DNA from: Rhizobium binae
GTDB taxonomy: Bacteria; Pseudomonadota; Alphaproteobacteria; Rhizobiales; Rhizobiaceae
DNA length: 64,000 nt
Direction of reading: 5' to 3'
Assembly: GCF_017357225.1 (NCBI RefSeq)
Contig: NZ_CP071610.1
Span: 62,001 to 126,000, forward strand
The notes below the pieces were generated by a model that was given only the letters and a program-made list of their open reading frames with translations, had not been told where the DNA came from and made no database searches. Both the position numbers and the translations under genes were made by a program. Positions 27,072 to 37,183 of this stretch are shown piece after piece (position 1 is the first letter of the stretch; each line of letters starts with the position of its first letter).

Positions 27072-27806
27072 ATGCTGAGCAGTTCTCGTTTTTTCTACAG
27101 TTTGGATCGGATCTCCGCGTCGCCGACATTGGGAGATCTGGAAACGACGCTGGACGAAGTCCGCCACATCTATGCGATATCGCACATGGTTCTGCATGTG
27201 ACCCGCTTCTCCGGCGGGGCAGCCAACAATCCATTGCTCATGCTGACCTACCCGCCCGAGTGGGTGAAGCAATATCTTGCCCGGGATTATTTCAGCATCG
27301 ATCCCGTCGTGCGGCTCGGACAGCGCGGCTTTCTGCCCGTGGAATGGTCCGCGTCAAAGTGGGATTCAGGCCGGGCTCAGGGCTTCTTTAAGGAGGCGAT
27401 GACCTTCGGTATCGGGCAGCAAGGCGTGACCCTGCCGGTGCGTGGGCCTCACGGGGAGCGATCGCTGTTTACGATCACCTCCAATCAGCCCGACTCCTAC
27501 TGGCGTCGGTTCCGCATGGATAACATGCGCGACCTGCAGTTTCTCGCCCACCATCTCCACGACAGGGCGATGGTTCTGTCGGGGATGAGAAAAATTGCGG
27601 ATTTTCCGCAACTGTCCCGCCGCGAACTGCAATGTCTTGAGATGACGGCCAGCGGCCTTCTGGCAAAGCAGATCTGCGCCCGCTTGTCCATTTCGGTAAG
27701 TGCGGTGCAGCTCTATCTCGCCTCGGCACGCCGAAAGCTGACCGTCGCCACGACCAGTGAAGCTGTCGCCAAAGCCACGGCGCTCGAATTGATATCAGCG
27801 TGGTGA
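27072..27806 (+). CDS. rhiR: RhiR-like LuxR-family quorum-sensing regulator
   Basis: A 244-residue LuxR protein. The autoinducer-binding domain keeps Trp/Tyr/Asp positions (PEWVKQYLARDYFSIDPVV, then WDSGRAQGFFKEA); the C-terminal helix-turn-helix (LSRRELQCLEMTASGLLAKQICARLSISVSAVQLYLASARRKL, residues about 178-222) is well conserved. It should bind the lactone made by the enzyme encoded just upstream and activate the rhiABC-like operon. Length and context agree with RhiR. Confidence 0.78.
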   Translation: MLSSSRFFYSLDRISASPTLGDLETTLDEVRHIYAISHMVLHVTRFSGGAANNPLLMLTYPPEWVKQYLARDYFSIDPVVRLGQRGFLPVEWSASKWDSGRAQGFFKEAMTFGIGQQGVTLPVRGPHGERSLFTITSNQPDSYWRRFRMDNMRDLQFLAHHLHDRAMVLSGMRKIADFPQLSRRELQCLEMTASGLLAKQICARLSISVSAVQLYLASARRKLTVATTSEAVAKATALELISAW

Positions 27807-28120
27807 TCGCTTTCTCCGATGACCACGAAGGCCGCAAAGTCACCGTAAAGGTTCATCAATGCCAACAAGCATCGGTGCCGAGCTAACTTCGTCAGAAGAG
27901 TGTGCTCGCTGATGCCGGAAAGAGCGGGCGAAGGGCTGCGTCCCTCTCATCCCACAGCCTTTGCCCCGAGACGGCGGAGTGGCATGATGTGCGCAGAGAA
28001 AAATTTCAGATGCGAGAGTATCCGAGGTATTGGAACGAGACCTTGCTGACGGGAATCGGCGGTGCATGCTTCAAGCATGTGCCGCTGGCCTTACAACGGT
28101 TAGTCGTGACGGGCTTCACT
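27807..28120. other. Intergenic between rhiR and the nodE 3' end
   Basis: About 310 bases at the right edge of the rhi segment. No repeat, IS end or gene recognised. Confidence 0.35.
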
Positions 28121-29332
28121 TCATTGCACCTGCTTGAACGCAAGGACAGCATTCATGCCGCCCATGGCGAAAGCGTTGCTCATGGCCACGCGCACCCTGC
28201 GCTCCCGGGGCACATTTGGCGTGATGTCCAGATCACAATCGGGGTCTGGTTCGCGATAGTTGGCGGTGGGCGGCACGACACCTTCTTGGATCGCCATCAC
28301 GCAGGCTATCATTTCGAGCGCACTTGCTGCCCCGAGGCAGTGCGCGTGAGTGGATTTGGTAGAAGAGATGGACAACGATCGAGCATGGTCACCGAAGACG
28401 CGCTTAATCGCCGTCGTTTCGATCTGATCGTTGGCCTTGGTGCCGGTGCCATGGGCGTTGAGGTAGTCTACATCCTCGGCATTTAAACCCGCATCAACAA
28501 GGCAGGCGCGCATCGCCGCCTCCGGCCCATGCACAGCTGGTGCAGCGATGTGATAGGCATCGGCGGAAAGGCCGATGCCGGCGACCTCGGCAAGCATCGT
28601 TGCACCGCGGGCGGCGGCATGCTCATAGCTTTCCAACACGGCCATGCCCGCACCCTCGCCCAAAACTAGTCCTTTCCTGTCGGCGGAGAATGGCCGGCAA
28701 GTATCTGGAGCGAGTACGCGCATTGCTTCCCATGCCTTAAGCACGATCCACACGAGTGGCGCGTCGCTTCCTCCAGCTAGCATAACGTCCGCCCTACCGA
28801 GCTTGATCTGATCTACCGCTGAAGCGATCGCATGGTTGGCCGAGGCGCAGGCAGAGGTGGCACCGAAGACTGGCCCCCGCAGCCCGAGGTTCATGCTTAC
28901 CTGACAGGCAGCCGCGCTAGGCATTGCCTTTACCCCAGTGAATAGCTCAGTGCGGGTCGCGCCGCCCAATAGGAGGGTGCGGTAGGCCTTCTCGGTAGCG
29001 TCCCAGCCGCCAAAGCCAACGCCCACTGTCGCGCCGAAACGGTGGGCATTTCCTTCATCGCACGAAAGGCCGGCCTGTAGCATGGCTTCTTTAGCTGCAA
29101 GCACGGCAAGCAGGCTGAAGCGGTCCATGGAGATGAGCTGCTTGCGATCAATGTCGTGTTGAGGCAGCACTTTGATCTCGGTCCCGATCATCCCCTTCAG
29201 CTCATGAATCTCTGAGTTTGAGATCGGGCCGATGGCGGAGCGGCCTTCGCGCATCTCCGTCCAGATAGAGGAAGCATCGGTGCCCAGTCCGCACAGTCCG
29301 CCCAATCCGGTGATAACGACGCGCCTATCCAT
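28121..29332 (-). CDS. nodE: NodE, beta-ketoacyl-ACP synthase for Nod-factor acyl chains
   Basis: A 403-residue KAS II-like condensing enzyme. The catalytic triad is visible: Cys in [15 protein letters not shown], His in [14 protein letters not shown] and His in [15 protein letters not shown]. NodE with the carrier NodF builds polyunsaturated fatty acyl chains of the Nod factor and is a main determinant of host range. The ATG directly abuts the nodF stop, indicating translational coupling in a nodFE operon. The protein is of normal length and appears intact. In viciae and trifolii plasmids nodL follows; here the rhi cluster intervenes. Confidence 0.95.
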   Translation of the reverse strand: MDRRVVITGLGGLCGLGTDASSIWTEMREGRSAIGPISNSEIHELKGMIGTEIKVLPQHDIDRKQLISMDRFSLLAVLAAKEAMLQAGLSCDEGNAHRFGATVGVGFGGWDATEKAYRTLLLGGATRTELFTGVKAMPSAAACQVSMNLGLRGPVFGATSACASANHAIASAVDQIKLGRADVMLAGGSDAPLVWIVLKAWEAMRVLAPDTCRPFSADRKGLVLGEGAGMAVLESYEHAAARGATMLAEVAGIGLSADAYHIAAPAVHGPEAAMRACLVDAGLNAEDVDYLNAHGTGTKANDQIETTAIKRVFGDHARSLSISSTKSTHAHCLGAASALEMIACVMAIQEGVVPPTANYREPDPDCDLDITPNVPRERRVRVAMSNAFAMGGMNAVLAFKQVQ

Positions 29333-29611
29333 TCAGACCTCCTTGGTGAGCAGGCCACGGACGGCTTCCACCACGTCGCCGATGTTGTTGAGGTTCGACC
29401 AGGCATCGGCCGTATTCATCTCGATCTTAATGCCGTAGAGTTGCTCCAGATCCCAAAGGACATCGGCCAAACCCAACGAATCGATGCCAAGTGAAGTCAA
29501 CTCAGTGTCAGTCGTTATTTCGCCGAGCGCTACGATCGTTCTCTCGCCGTTTTCAGCTTTGACGAGCTTATTGATCGCACTGATAATTTCCAGTGTGAGT
29601 TGGTCAGCCAT
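29333..29611 (-). CDS. nodF: NodF, specialised acyl carrier protein
   Basis: A 92-residue acyl carrier. The phosphopantetheine attachment serine lies in [21 protein letters not shown] (residues about 42-62). NodF carries the growing special acyl chain for NodE, and NodA then transfers it to the chitin oligomer. The start follows AAGGAA (in GGAAAGGAAT). The nod box sits about 180 bases upstream. A broken copy of this promoter and the first codons exists at 54.4-54.6 kb. Confidence 0.95.
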   Translation of the reverse strand: MADQLTLEIISAINKLVKAENGERTIVALGEITTDTELTSLGIDSLGLADVLWDLEQLYGIKIEMNTADAWSNLNNIGDVVEAVRGLLTKEV

Positions 29612-29786
29612 TTGTATTCCTTTCCATCATGTCTAATTTTGACAAGCCGACGGCCTTGCGAGAAGACTCGATTTAATTGCTGCTAACATCGGAAGATGTT
29701 CCGGCTCGTCTGCGAAGTGACGACAGAAACCGATAAACTTACCGGAACGTCACCGCGCGGTCGCCCTGCTATGGATCATATGGAAT

Positions 29787-29833
29787 GATTGGTAAAAATG
29801 ATTGTGTGGATCAAAAGCATCCACGCTATGGAT
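29787..29833 (-). promoter_or_regulatory. nod box upstream of nodFE
   Basis: On the minus strand ATCCATAGCGTGGATG, then ATCCACACAATCATTTTTACC and AATC: a near-consensus 47-base NodD-binding site driving nodF-nodE. Confidence 0.92.
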
Positions 29834-30230
29834 TGTGGCTCGGGCATTGCCGCAGCTGAATTCATGCGCCGGCGCAGTTGCAAATCCTCCACTTTGGCCG
29901 CTTTCCCGGGCCGGCGCGTTGTCAGTGCGGCGCAGGAAGCATGTGCGGGAGGTCGGTGAAGTCGCCGCGGCATGATGCTGGTGTTCAGCATTGAGCCGAA
30001 CATAAGTGACAGAAATAAAGTTTTGAATCTCTTTTGCACGAGGCCGAGGGAAGCATACAAATGGCCACCTTCTCAGGTAGAAATGATCGCTCTCGGCACA
30101 ATGATAAGCTGCGGCAGCGGGGTCCCGCCTGTAACGTGATGCCTCGTTTGGGAACACACCGAATGCGTAGGTTCCAATAATCAGCGCTCATCTGACTACT
30201 GGGGCTGTGGAATGAACCCGGCTGTGCCGC
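29834..30230. other. Intergenic between the nodF promoter and nodD
   Basis: About 400 bases with no recognisable gene or hairpin terminator. Minus-strand frames here have no family likeness. Confidence 0.35.
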
Positions 30231-31226
<996 letters not shown>

Positions 31227-31421
31227 TCACTTATAGAAAACCCGGAACTTGATCAATATCAGGACCAGGAACTAAAAAACGAAGCGCCGGGCAGGGGCCC
31301 GATTTGAGACTCTTACATCTCTTAACCGCTCGATTGCCTAACCGGCAATCCAACAAGTATGCGCAACAATATCGCGCAGCTCTGATCGTGGTTGGGCGAA
31401 GAAACAACTTGGAGCTTTTGC

Positions 31422-32012
31422 ATGTCTTCTGAAGTGCGATGGAAAATCTGCTGGGAAAATGAGCTGGAAGCTTCCGACCACGCGGAACTCGCCGATTTTT
31501 TTTGCAAGACCTATGGGCCGACGGGAGCGTTCAATGCCAAGCCGTTCGAGACTGGCCGAAGCTGGGGTGGTGCGAGGCCCGAACGCCGCGCAATCGCATA
31601 TGACTCGCACGGCGTCGCTAGCCACATGGGCTTGTTACGCCGCTTCATAAAAGTCGGTACGACTGATTTGCTTGTGGCCGAGCTAGGCCTGTACGGAGTG
31701 CGACCGGATCTAGAAGGATTAGGCATCGCTCACTCGGTCCGCGCTATGTTTCCGATTCTGCGCGAGTTGAGCGTTCCATTTGCTTTCGGAACAGTTCGCC
31801 ACGCCATGCGGAATCACATGGAAAGATACTGCCGAGATGGTACCGCCAATATGATGACCGGGCTGCGTGTGCGCTCCACGCTTCCAGACGCGCATTCCGA
31901 CCTGCCAGCCACGCGCACTGAAGATGTCCTCGTATTGGTAGTTCCCGTCGACCGTCCGATGACGGAGTGGCCCGCAGGCTCGTTGATTGAACGAAATGGG
32001 TCGGAACTATGA
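31422..32012 (+). CDS. nodA: NodA, Nod-factor N-acyltransferase
   Basis: A 196-residue acyltransferase that attaches the fatty acid to the free amine of the chitin oligomer made by NodC and deacetylated by Nod[21 protein letters not shown] is the conserved start, and [33 protein letters not shown] and [11 protein letters not shown] follow. I start at ATG 31422 rather than the ten-codon-longer frame because NodA length is constant at about 196. Its stop overlaps the nodB start (ATGA). Confidence 0.97.
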   Translation: MSSEVRWKICWENELEASDHAELADFFCKTYGPTGAFNAKPFETGRSWGGARPERRAIAYDSHGVASHMGLLRRFIKVGTTDLLVAELGLYGVRPDLEGLGIAHSVRAMFPILRELSVPFAFGTVRHAMRNHMERYCRDGTANMMTGLRVRSTLPDAHSDLPATRTEDVLVLVVPVDRPMTEWPAGSLIERNGSEL

Positions 32013-32659
32013 AGCGGCCTGCCTATATGAGCGAAGTACCGGTCAATCACACAAGCGGCCAGGAAGATCGCTGCGTTTATTTTACGTTCGATGATGGTCC
32101 TAATCCATACTGCACGCCGCAAATCCTTGATATTCTAGCTGAGCACCGTGTCCCGGCGACATTTTTTGCTATCGGTTCATACGTGAAGGATCACCCCGAC
32201 CTCATTCGGCGTCTTGTGGCGGAAGGTCATGATGTCGCCAATCATACCATGACGCACCCCGACCTCGCCACCTGCGATCCCAAGGATGTCAAACGTGAAA
32301 TAGACGAGGCGCATCAAGCTATTGTCTCGGCCTGTCCCCAAGCCTTGGTCCGGCACTTACGAGCGCCTTACGGGGTTTGGACTGAAGACGTCCTTTCAGC
32401 ATCGGTGAGGGCTGGACTTGGAGCCGTTCACTGGTCGGCCGACCCTAGAGACTGGTCTTGCCCGGGCGTCGACGTGATCGTTGACGAGGTGCTTGCTGCT
32501 GCTCGGCCTGGGGCAATCGTGCTTTTGCACGACGGGTGTCCTCCCGATGAGGTTGAGCAATGCTCGCTTGCCGGACTCCGTGACCAGACGCTCATAGCAC
32601 TCTCTCGAATTATTCCGGCACTGCATAGCCGCGGATTCGAGTTTCGTTCACTTCCCTGA
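32009..32659 (+). CDS. nodB: NodB, chitooligosaccharide deacetylase
   Basis: A 216-residue polysaccharide deacetylase. The NodB homology motifs are intact: TFDDGPNP (catalytic Asp and metal Asp), [13 protein letters not shown] (metal His pair), [12 protein letters not shown] (Arg) and VLLHDG (His). It removes the N-acetyl group from the non-reducing end sugar. It overlaps nodA by four bases and precedes nodC by 22 bases. Confidence 0.97.
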   Translation: MKRPAYMSEVPVNHTSGQEDRCVYFTFDDGPNPYCTPQILDILAEHRVPATFFAIGSYVKDHPDLIRRLVAEGHDVANHTMTHPDLATCDPKDVKREIDEAHQAIVSACPQALVRHLRAPYGVWTEDVLSASVRAGLGAVHWSADPRDWSCPGVDVIVDEVLAAARPGAIVLLHDGCPPDEVEQCSLAGLRDQTLIALSRIIPALHSRGFEFRSLP

Positions 32660-32681
32660 AACACTGGACAAACGAGAAACC

Positions 32682-33959
32682 ATGACCCTGCTCGCAACAA
32701 CCAGCATCGCCGCCATCTCGCTTTATGCAATGCTCTCCACCGTTTACAAGAGCGCGCAGGTCTTTCATGCTAGGCGGACAACGATCTCAACAACACCTGC
32801 GAAAGACATTGAAACCAACCCCGTGCCAAGCGTTGATGTCATCGTGCCGTGCTTCAACGAGGACCCAATCGTTCTTTCGGAATGCCTCGCGTCGCTTGCG
32901 GAGCAAGATTATGCCGGAAAATTGCGCATCTATGTAGTCGACGACGGTTCCAAAAATCGCGACGCGGTTGTGGCTCAGCGCGCTGTCTATGCAGACGATG
33001 AGAGATTCAACTTCACAATTCTCCCTAAAAATGTTGGAAAGCGCAAAGCGCAAATCGCCGCTATAACCCAGTCCTCTGGGGATCTCATTTTGAATGTGGA
33101 CTCAGACACCACGATCGCCCCCGACGTCGTATCTAAGCTTGCCCACAAAATGCGGGATCCAGCAGTCGGTGCGGCGATGGGCCAAATGAAAGCCAGTAAC
33201 CAGGCGGACACCTGGCTAACTCGCTTGATTGACATGGAGTACTGGCTTGCCTGCAACGAGGAGCGCGCGGCACAAGCTCGCTTCGGTGCAGTTATGTGTT
33301 GCTGCGGCCCATGTGCGATGTACCGTCGGTCTGCTATGCTTTCGCTGCTCGATCAGTACGAGACGCAGCTTTATCGCGGCAAGCCGAGTGACTTCGGCGA
33401 AGATCGCCATTTGACGATTCTCATGCTGAGCGCAGGCTTTCGAACTGAGTATGTTCCGAGTGCCATCGCGGCGACAGTCGTTCCAGACACGATGGGTGTT
33501 TATCTACGCCAACAACTACGGTGGGCACGCAGCACCTTTCGGGATACTTTGCTTGCGCTTCCTGTACTGCCTGGTCTCGATCGGTATCTCACGCTGGACG
33601 CAATCGGGCAAAATGTCGGCCTGCTACTTCTTGCGCTGTCGGTATTGACAGGAATTGGCCAGTTTGCGCTGACCGCCACACTGCCCTGGTGGACGATCCT
33701 GGTCATTGGATCCATGACTCTTGTACGCTGTAGCGTGGCTGCCTATCGCGCCCGCGAACTTAGGTTTTTGGGTTTTGCTCTCCACACGCTCGTGAACATC
33801 TTTCTCTTAATTCCCTTGAAGGCATATGCCCTTTGTACCCTATCCAATAGCGACTGGCTGTCGCGCGGATCAGTCGCGATTGCGCCCACTGTTGGGCAGC
33901 AGGGCGCTACCAAAATGCCAGGGCGGGCGACATCTGAAATTGCCTATAGTGGCGAGTGA
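32682..33959 (+). CDS. nodC: NodC, chitin oligosaccharide synthase
   Basis: A 425-residue membrane glycosyltransferase family 2 enzyme. An N-terminal hydrophobic segment is followed by the cytosolic catalytic region with [22 protein letters not shown] and QQLRWARS (D, D, D, QxxRW), then a cluster of C-terminal membrane spans ([52 protein letters not shown]). It makes the chitin backbone and sets chain length. The length is normal for NodC (about 424). Confidence 0.97.
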   Translation: MTLLATTSIAAISLYAMLSTVYKSAQVFHARRTTISTTPAKDIETNPVPSVDVIVPCFNEDPIVLSECLASLAEQDYAGKLRIYVVDDGSKNRDAVVAQRAVYADDERFNFTILPKNVGKRKAQIAAITQSSGDLILNVDSDTTIAPDVVSKLAHKMRDPAVGAAMGQMKASNQADTWLTRLIDMEYWLACNEERAAQARFGAVMCCCGPCAMYRRSAMLSLLDQYETQLYRGKPSDFGEDRHLTILMLSAGFRTEYVPSAIAATVVPDTMGVYLRQQLRWARSTFRDTLLALPVLPGLDRYLTLDAIGQNVGLLLLALSVLTGIGQFALTATLPWWTILVIGSMTLVRCSVAAYRARELRFLGFALHTLVNIFLLIPLKAYALCTLSNSDWLSRGSVAIAPTVGQQGATKMPGRATSEIAYSGE

Positions 33960-34095
33960 TGAACACGTCACTGCAGCTCAAAATCTGGGACAAGAAATGA
34001 ACGGGCAATTAACGAATTTGACGACGACGACCGCTGATCCGCACCAGGATCATCTCATCCTATCGGAGCGGCAGCACCAATCGAAATTTAAGGCA

Positions 34096-35031
34096 ATGGA
34101 TTCGCCTTCTGGCTCATTGTCCCCAGTCGCAATCGACCTAGCCGGCGTTTCGAAATCATATGGTGGTAAAGTCGTCGTCAATGACTTGTCGTTTACTATC
34201 GCCGCCGGAGAATGTTTTGGTCTTTTAGGGCCGAACGGCGCAGGTAAAAGTACGATCACCCGTATGATCCTAGGGATGACGTCGCCAAGTGCAGGCACAA
34301 TCACTGTACTCGGAGCACGGGAACCGCGCCAGGTTCGCTTGGCACGAGCGAAAATCGGGATCGTGTCTCAGTTCGATAATCTCGACCTGGAATTCACGGT
34401 CCGCGAAAACCTTTTAGTATACGGCCGCTACTTCCGCATGAGCACCCGAGAAATCGAAGCGGTCATCCCGTCTCTGCTTGATTTTGCGAGACTTGAGAGC
34501 AAGACGAATACGCGTGTGGCAGACCTATCTGGAGGAATGAAGCGGCGCCTCACTTTGGCGCGTGCGCTCATTAATGACCCGCAGCTACTCATTTTGGACG
34601 AGCCGACCACTGGCCTCGACCCACACGCGCGCCACTTGATCTGGGAACGACTTCGATCGCTGTTGGCACGAGGCAAGACAATTCTTCTGACCACCCATAT
34701 CATGGAAGAGGCGGAGCGCTTGTGCGACCGGCTGTGCGTGCTTGAAGCTGGGCGAAAGATCGCCGAAGGCCGACCGCATGCCCTGATCGAGGAGCAGATT
34801 GGCTGTCCCGTGATCGAAATTTATGGTGGCGATCCGCGGGAGCTTAGTCTTTTGATCAGGCCAAATGCTAGGCGACTGGAAATCAGCGGAGAGACCCTGT
34901 TCTGCTACACGCCTGATCCAGAGCAGGTGCGCGCGCAACTGCGTGGATATTCGGGCCTGCGCTTGTTGGAGCGTCCACCAAATCTAGAGGATGTCTTCTT
35001 GCGGTTAACCGGACGCGAGATGGAGAAGTAG
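34096..35031 (+). CDS. nodI: NodI, ATPase of the Nod-factor exporter
   Basis: An ABC ATPase of the DrrA/NodI group: Walker [10 protein letters not shown], signature [15 protein letters not shown], Walker [15 protein letters not shown]-loop [13 protein letters not shown] and the C-terminal [21 protein letters not shown] start at ATG 34096 ([10 protein letters not shown]), giving 311 residues, the R. leguminosarum length; ATG 33997 is also in frame and would give about 344 residues, close to the longer forms of some other rhizobia. It pairs with NodJ three bases downstream to export lipo-chitooligosaccharides. Confidence 0.94.
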   Translation: MDSPSGSLSPVAIDLAGVSKSYGGKVVVNDLSFTIAAGECFGLLGPNGAGKSTITRMILGMTSPSAGTITVLGAREPRQVRLARAKIGIVSQFDNLDLEFTVRENLLVYGRYFRMSTREIEAVIPSLLDFARLESKTNTRVADLSGGMKRRLTLARALINDPQLLILDEPTTGLDPHARHLIWERLRSLLARGKTILLTTHIMEEAERLCDRLCVLEAGRKIAEGRPHALIEEQIGCPVIEIYGGDPRELSLLIRPNARRLEISGETLFCYTPDPEQVRAQLRGYSGLRLLERPPNLEDVFLRLTGREMEK

Positions 35032-35034
35032 ACG

Positions 35035-35814
35035 ATGGGCGTAGCAACATTACCCGCCGGCGGTTTGAACTGGCTCGCAGTTTGGCGCAGAAACTATCTG
35101 GCTTGGAAAAAAGCGGCGCTGGCATCCATTCTCGGAAATCTAGCCGATCCCATAATATATCTATTCGGGCTCGGCGCTGGATTGGGAGTGATGGTAGGGC
35201 GCGTTGACGGCGTATCGTACACTGCGTTTTTGGCGGCTGGAATGATCGCGACAAGCGCGATGACCGCTGCAACCTTCGAGACGATTTATGCGGCCTTTGG
35301 CCGAATGCAGGGCCAGCGCACCTGGGAAGCAATGTTGTACACACAGCTCACACTAGGGGATATCGTCGTTGGGGAAATGGCATGGGCAGCAACTAAGGCG
35401 GCGCTGGCGGGCACCGGTATTGGTATCGTCGCCGCCACGCTGGGATACACACATTGGTTATGCCTTCTCTATGCGCTTCCGGTCATCGCCCTCACTGGCT
35501 TAGCCTTTGCGAGCCTTGGAATGGTCGTCACGGCCCTCGCGCCCAGCTACGATTACTTCATATTTTACCAAACCCTTGTCATCACACCGATGTTATTTTT
35601 GTCAGGCGCAGTCTTTCCCGTAGACCAATTGCCCGTAGCATTCCAACAGATAGCGGCCTTCTTGCCCTTGGCACATTCGATAGATGTTATCCGCCCGACG
35701 ATGCTGGGCCAACCAATCGCCAATGTCTGCCTGCATATCGGCGTTCTCTGCATCTACATAGTCGTACCATTCCTCGTGTCGACCGCATTGCTTCGGCGGC
35801 GACTAATGCGGTGA
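35035..35814 (+). CDS. nodJ: NodJ, permease of the Nod-factor exporter
   Basis: A 259-residue ABC-2 type permease with six hydrophobic segments. [28 protein letters not shown] at the N-terminus and the ABC-2 signature around [34 protein letters not shown] are clear. It forms the membrane part of the NodIJ exporter. It is the last gene of the nodABCIJ operon. No nodS, nodU or nodZ gene follows. Confidence 0.95.
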   Translation: MGVATLPAGGLNWLAVWRRNYLAWKKAALASILGNLADPIIYLFGLGAGLGVMVGRVDGVSYTAFLAAGMIATSAMTAATFETIYAAFGRMQGQRTWEAMLYTQLTLGDIVVGEMAWAATKAALAGTGIGIVAATLGYTHWLCLLYALPVIALTGLAFASLGMVVTALAPSYDYFIFYQTLVITPMLFLSGAVFPVDQLPVAFQQIAAFLPLAHSIDVIRPTMLGQPIANVCLHIGVLCIYIVVPFLVSTALLRRRLMR

Positions 35815-35872
35815 TGAATGCCACTTCACATCATCATCATCATCAGCAGCATTCACGACGGTCGGGTTTGCT

Positions 35873-36151
35873 TTGCGAGGCCCGGCATCCCGTAAGATCG
35901 CATGGAGGCTGGGCGACGCGGCGCGTCTCCTGATCAACGACTGGACCTGCGATGACAGCGAGGAATATGTGGCTGCCGTCAAAACCTGCGTCGACGCATT
36001 GAGCGGGAAGATTGCCTCGGAACAATTCCGGGAAGCGCTTCTCTGTGCCGCCGATGAGGCGGGTATTGCCCGCTCTTTCGCTCGTCCAGCAGGGGAGTTG
36101 GAGAGCGACGACCGGATCTGCCTCAAGCGTGCAAAGGTAGTCCGAATTTAA
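35873..36151 (+). CDS. DUF982-type small protein, N-terminus uncertain
   Basis: The frame contains ARLLINDWTCDDSEEYVAAVKTCVDALSGKIASEQFREAL...AADEAGI, which fits DUF982, a rhizobia-specific family of short proteins of unknown role. Weak similarity seems to begin upstream (GFALRGPASRKIAW) without any ATG; the frame there runs through a TCA/CAT simple repeat (35827-35845), and only TTG 35873 is available as start. It may be a live gene with a rare start or a frame broken in the repeat. Confidence 0.5.
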   Translation: MRGPASRKIAWRLGDAARLLINDWTCDDSEEYVAAVKTCVDALSGKIASEQFREALLCAADEAGIARSFARPAGELESDDRICLKRAKVVRI

Positions 36152-36227
36152 AGGCTATCCGCTTTTCGGCGTCATGTTTGCACCGAGAACCTGCACATCT
36201 GGCTGGACCCCGACGCGCCACTCCTTG

Positions 36228-36400
36228 TCATCCGGTCGCCTCGAGAACCATGTTGAGGGGCGTCTGGGTTGCGCGCCGGGCATGAGTGAAACCGCACGAC
36301 CGGATCACCTCGGCCAATCGCCTCTCTCCCGCTTGCGCACCAAGCGCGAGCGCCGTATCCGATTCCTCCTGATTTACGGGCGGCCTCTTGCCGATGGCCG
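36228..36400 (-). pseudogene. C-terminal fragment of a SAM-dependent methyltransferase
   Basis: The end of the minus frame reads ALALGAQAGERRLAEVIRSCGF and ARRATQTPLNMVLEATG-stop, the C-terminal pattern of a class I methyltransferase group in which an ALGAQAG segment is followed by F..RRA..TPFN.VLEAR. The catalytic SAM-binding part is absent. It is a remnant left between nodJ and the nif genes. Confidence 0.5.
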
Positions 36401-36491
36401 CCTTCAAGGGATCGGGAACTCGATGCCCTCTATTTGGGGTGTATGCCGCCTGCGCTTGGCATCGACGCTCATCCATCGACCCGCGCACACT

Positions 36492-36698
36492 CTAACTGGA
36501 TAGCCTCCTCGCGTCGACAGTAACGGGCAGGCGCCTGTTCTGCGATAGATCGGGGAGGGCTATCCGCCATCCATTTTTCAGCAAAATAAAGCCGCCCCAG
36601 AGGTTTTTGTGCTCAACCGAAATGATCGGTTCCTCAAGGTCTTTCTTGTGAATATAGACCGATAAGCCGACGTCAGTTCTGCTGATTGTCACTCTCAT
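36492..36698 (-). CDS. nifT: NifT/FixU small nitrogen-fixation protein
   Basis: A 68-residue protein matching NifT/FixU: MRVTISRTDVGLSVYIHKKDLEEPI, then LWGGFILLKNGWRIALPDL and RLPVTVDARRL. The function is unknown, although it is widely kept beside nifB or nifZ. Its ATG overlaps the stop of the upstream small frame (ATGA), the coupling expected for nifZ-nifT. It belongs to the operon started by nifB. Confidence 0.88.
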   Translation of the reverse strand: MRVTISRTDVGLSVYIHKKDLEEPIISVEHKNLWGGFILLKNGWRIALPDLSQNRRLPVTVDARRLSS

Positions 36699-36913
36699 GC
36701 ATGTCCCTTCTCGCTGCGGCGGCTTTGGAGCTCCGGAAGTCGGGCGTTATCAAAGCCTGTTAACTTAGTACGACATATGCCCAGGCCGGTATCTCCGTTA
36801 TGGCTCTGTCTGAGGTTTGGACGGCATCCGTTCCGGGGCCTACGTCGGCTACTCAGGTTGCGCGCATCGCGCACTGGATAGGATATTGGTGGTAAGTGAA
36901 TTTTTAACCTCAT
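36695..36913 (-). pseudogene. nifZ: Degenerate nifZ-like frame
   Basis: The 72-residue frame lies exactly where nifZ is expected, between fdxN and nifT. It begins MRLKIHLPPISYPVRDARNL, reminiscent of a NifZ start, and GDTGLGICRT may correspond to the KGDVGYV segment. The conserved NDGT-FPG and FLQQFYIYAVDF segments are missing and the rest is arginine-rich. The length is about two thirds of normal NifZ. I read it as a decayed nifZ; a truly different small gene is possible. Confidence 0.4.
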
Positions 36914-36973
36914 GTTCGCCTAGGAGACCACTGACCGCTCGTCTCATTTCTTTGCGCTTTAGTCCGGTGGCGA

Positions 36974-37168
36974 TCAGGCAGGGACGCAGGTCTTCGGCAT
37001 CGGACACACCGAAGCGCATTGTTGCGTGTCAAACTCACCTCTGCACTCGGTACATTTTTTTGGATCCACGACATATCCCTCACCTTTGAAACTGATCGCA
37101 TCTGAGGGACATTCAAATTCGCAAGCGCCGCACTGGGTGCATTGGGATACAATGATCTTGAAGGCCAT
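36974..37168 (-). CDS. fdxN: FdxN, 2[4Fe-4S] ferredoxin
   Basis: A 64-residue bacterial-type ferredoxin with two cluster motifs: [11 protein letters not shown] and, near the C-terminus, [17 protein letters not shown] followed by a late Cys. The spacing of the second motif (insert between Cys pairs) is usual for FdxN/nif ferredoxins. FdxN is essential for nitrogen fixation in Sinorhizobium, where it donates electrons. It lies 15 bases after nifB in the same operon. Confidence 0.93.
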   Translation of the reverse strand: MAFKIIVSQCTQCGACEFECPSDAISFKGEGYVVDPKKCTECRGEFDTQQCASVCPMPKTCVPA

Positions 37169-37183
37169 GTTTTAGCTCCTGAT

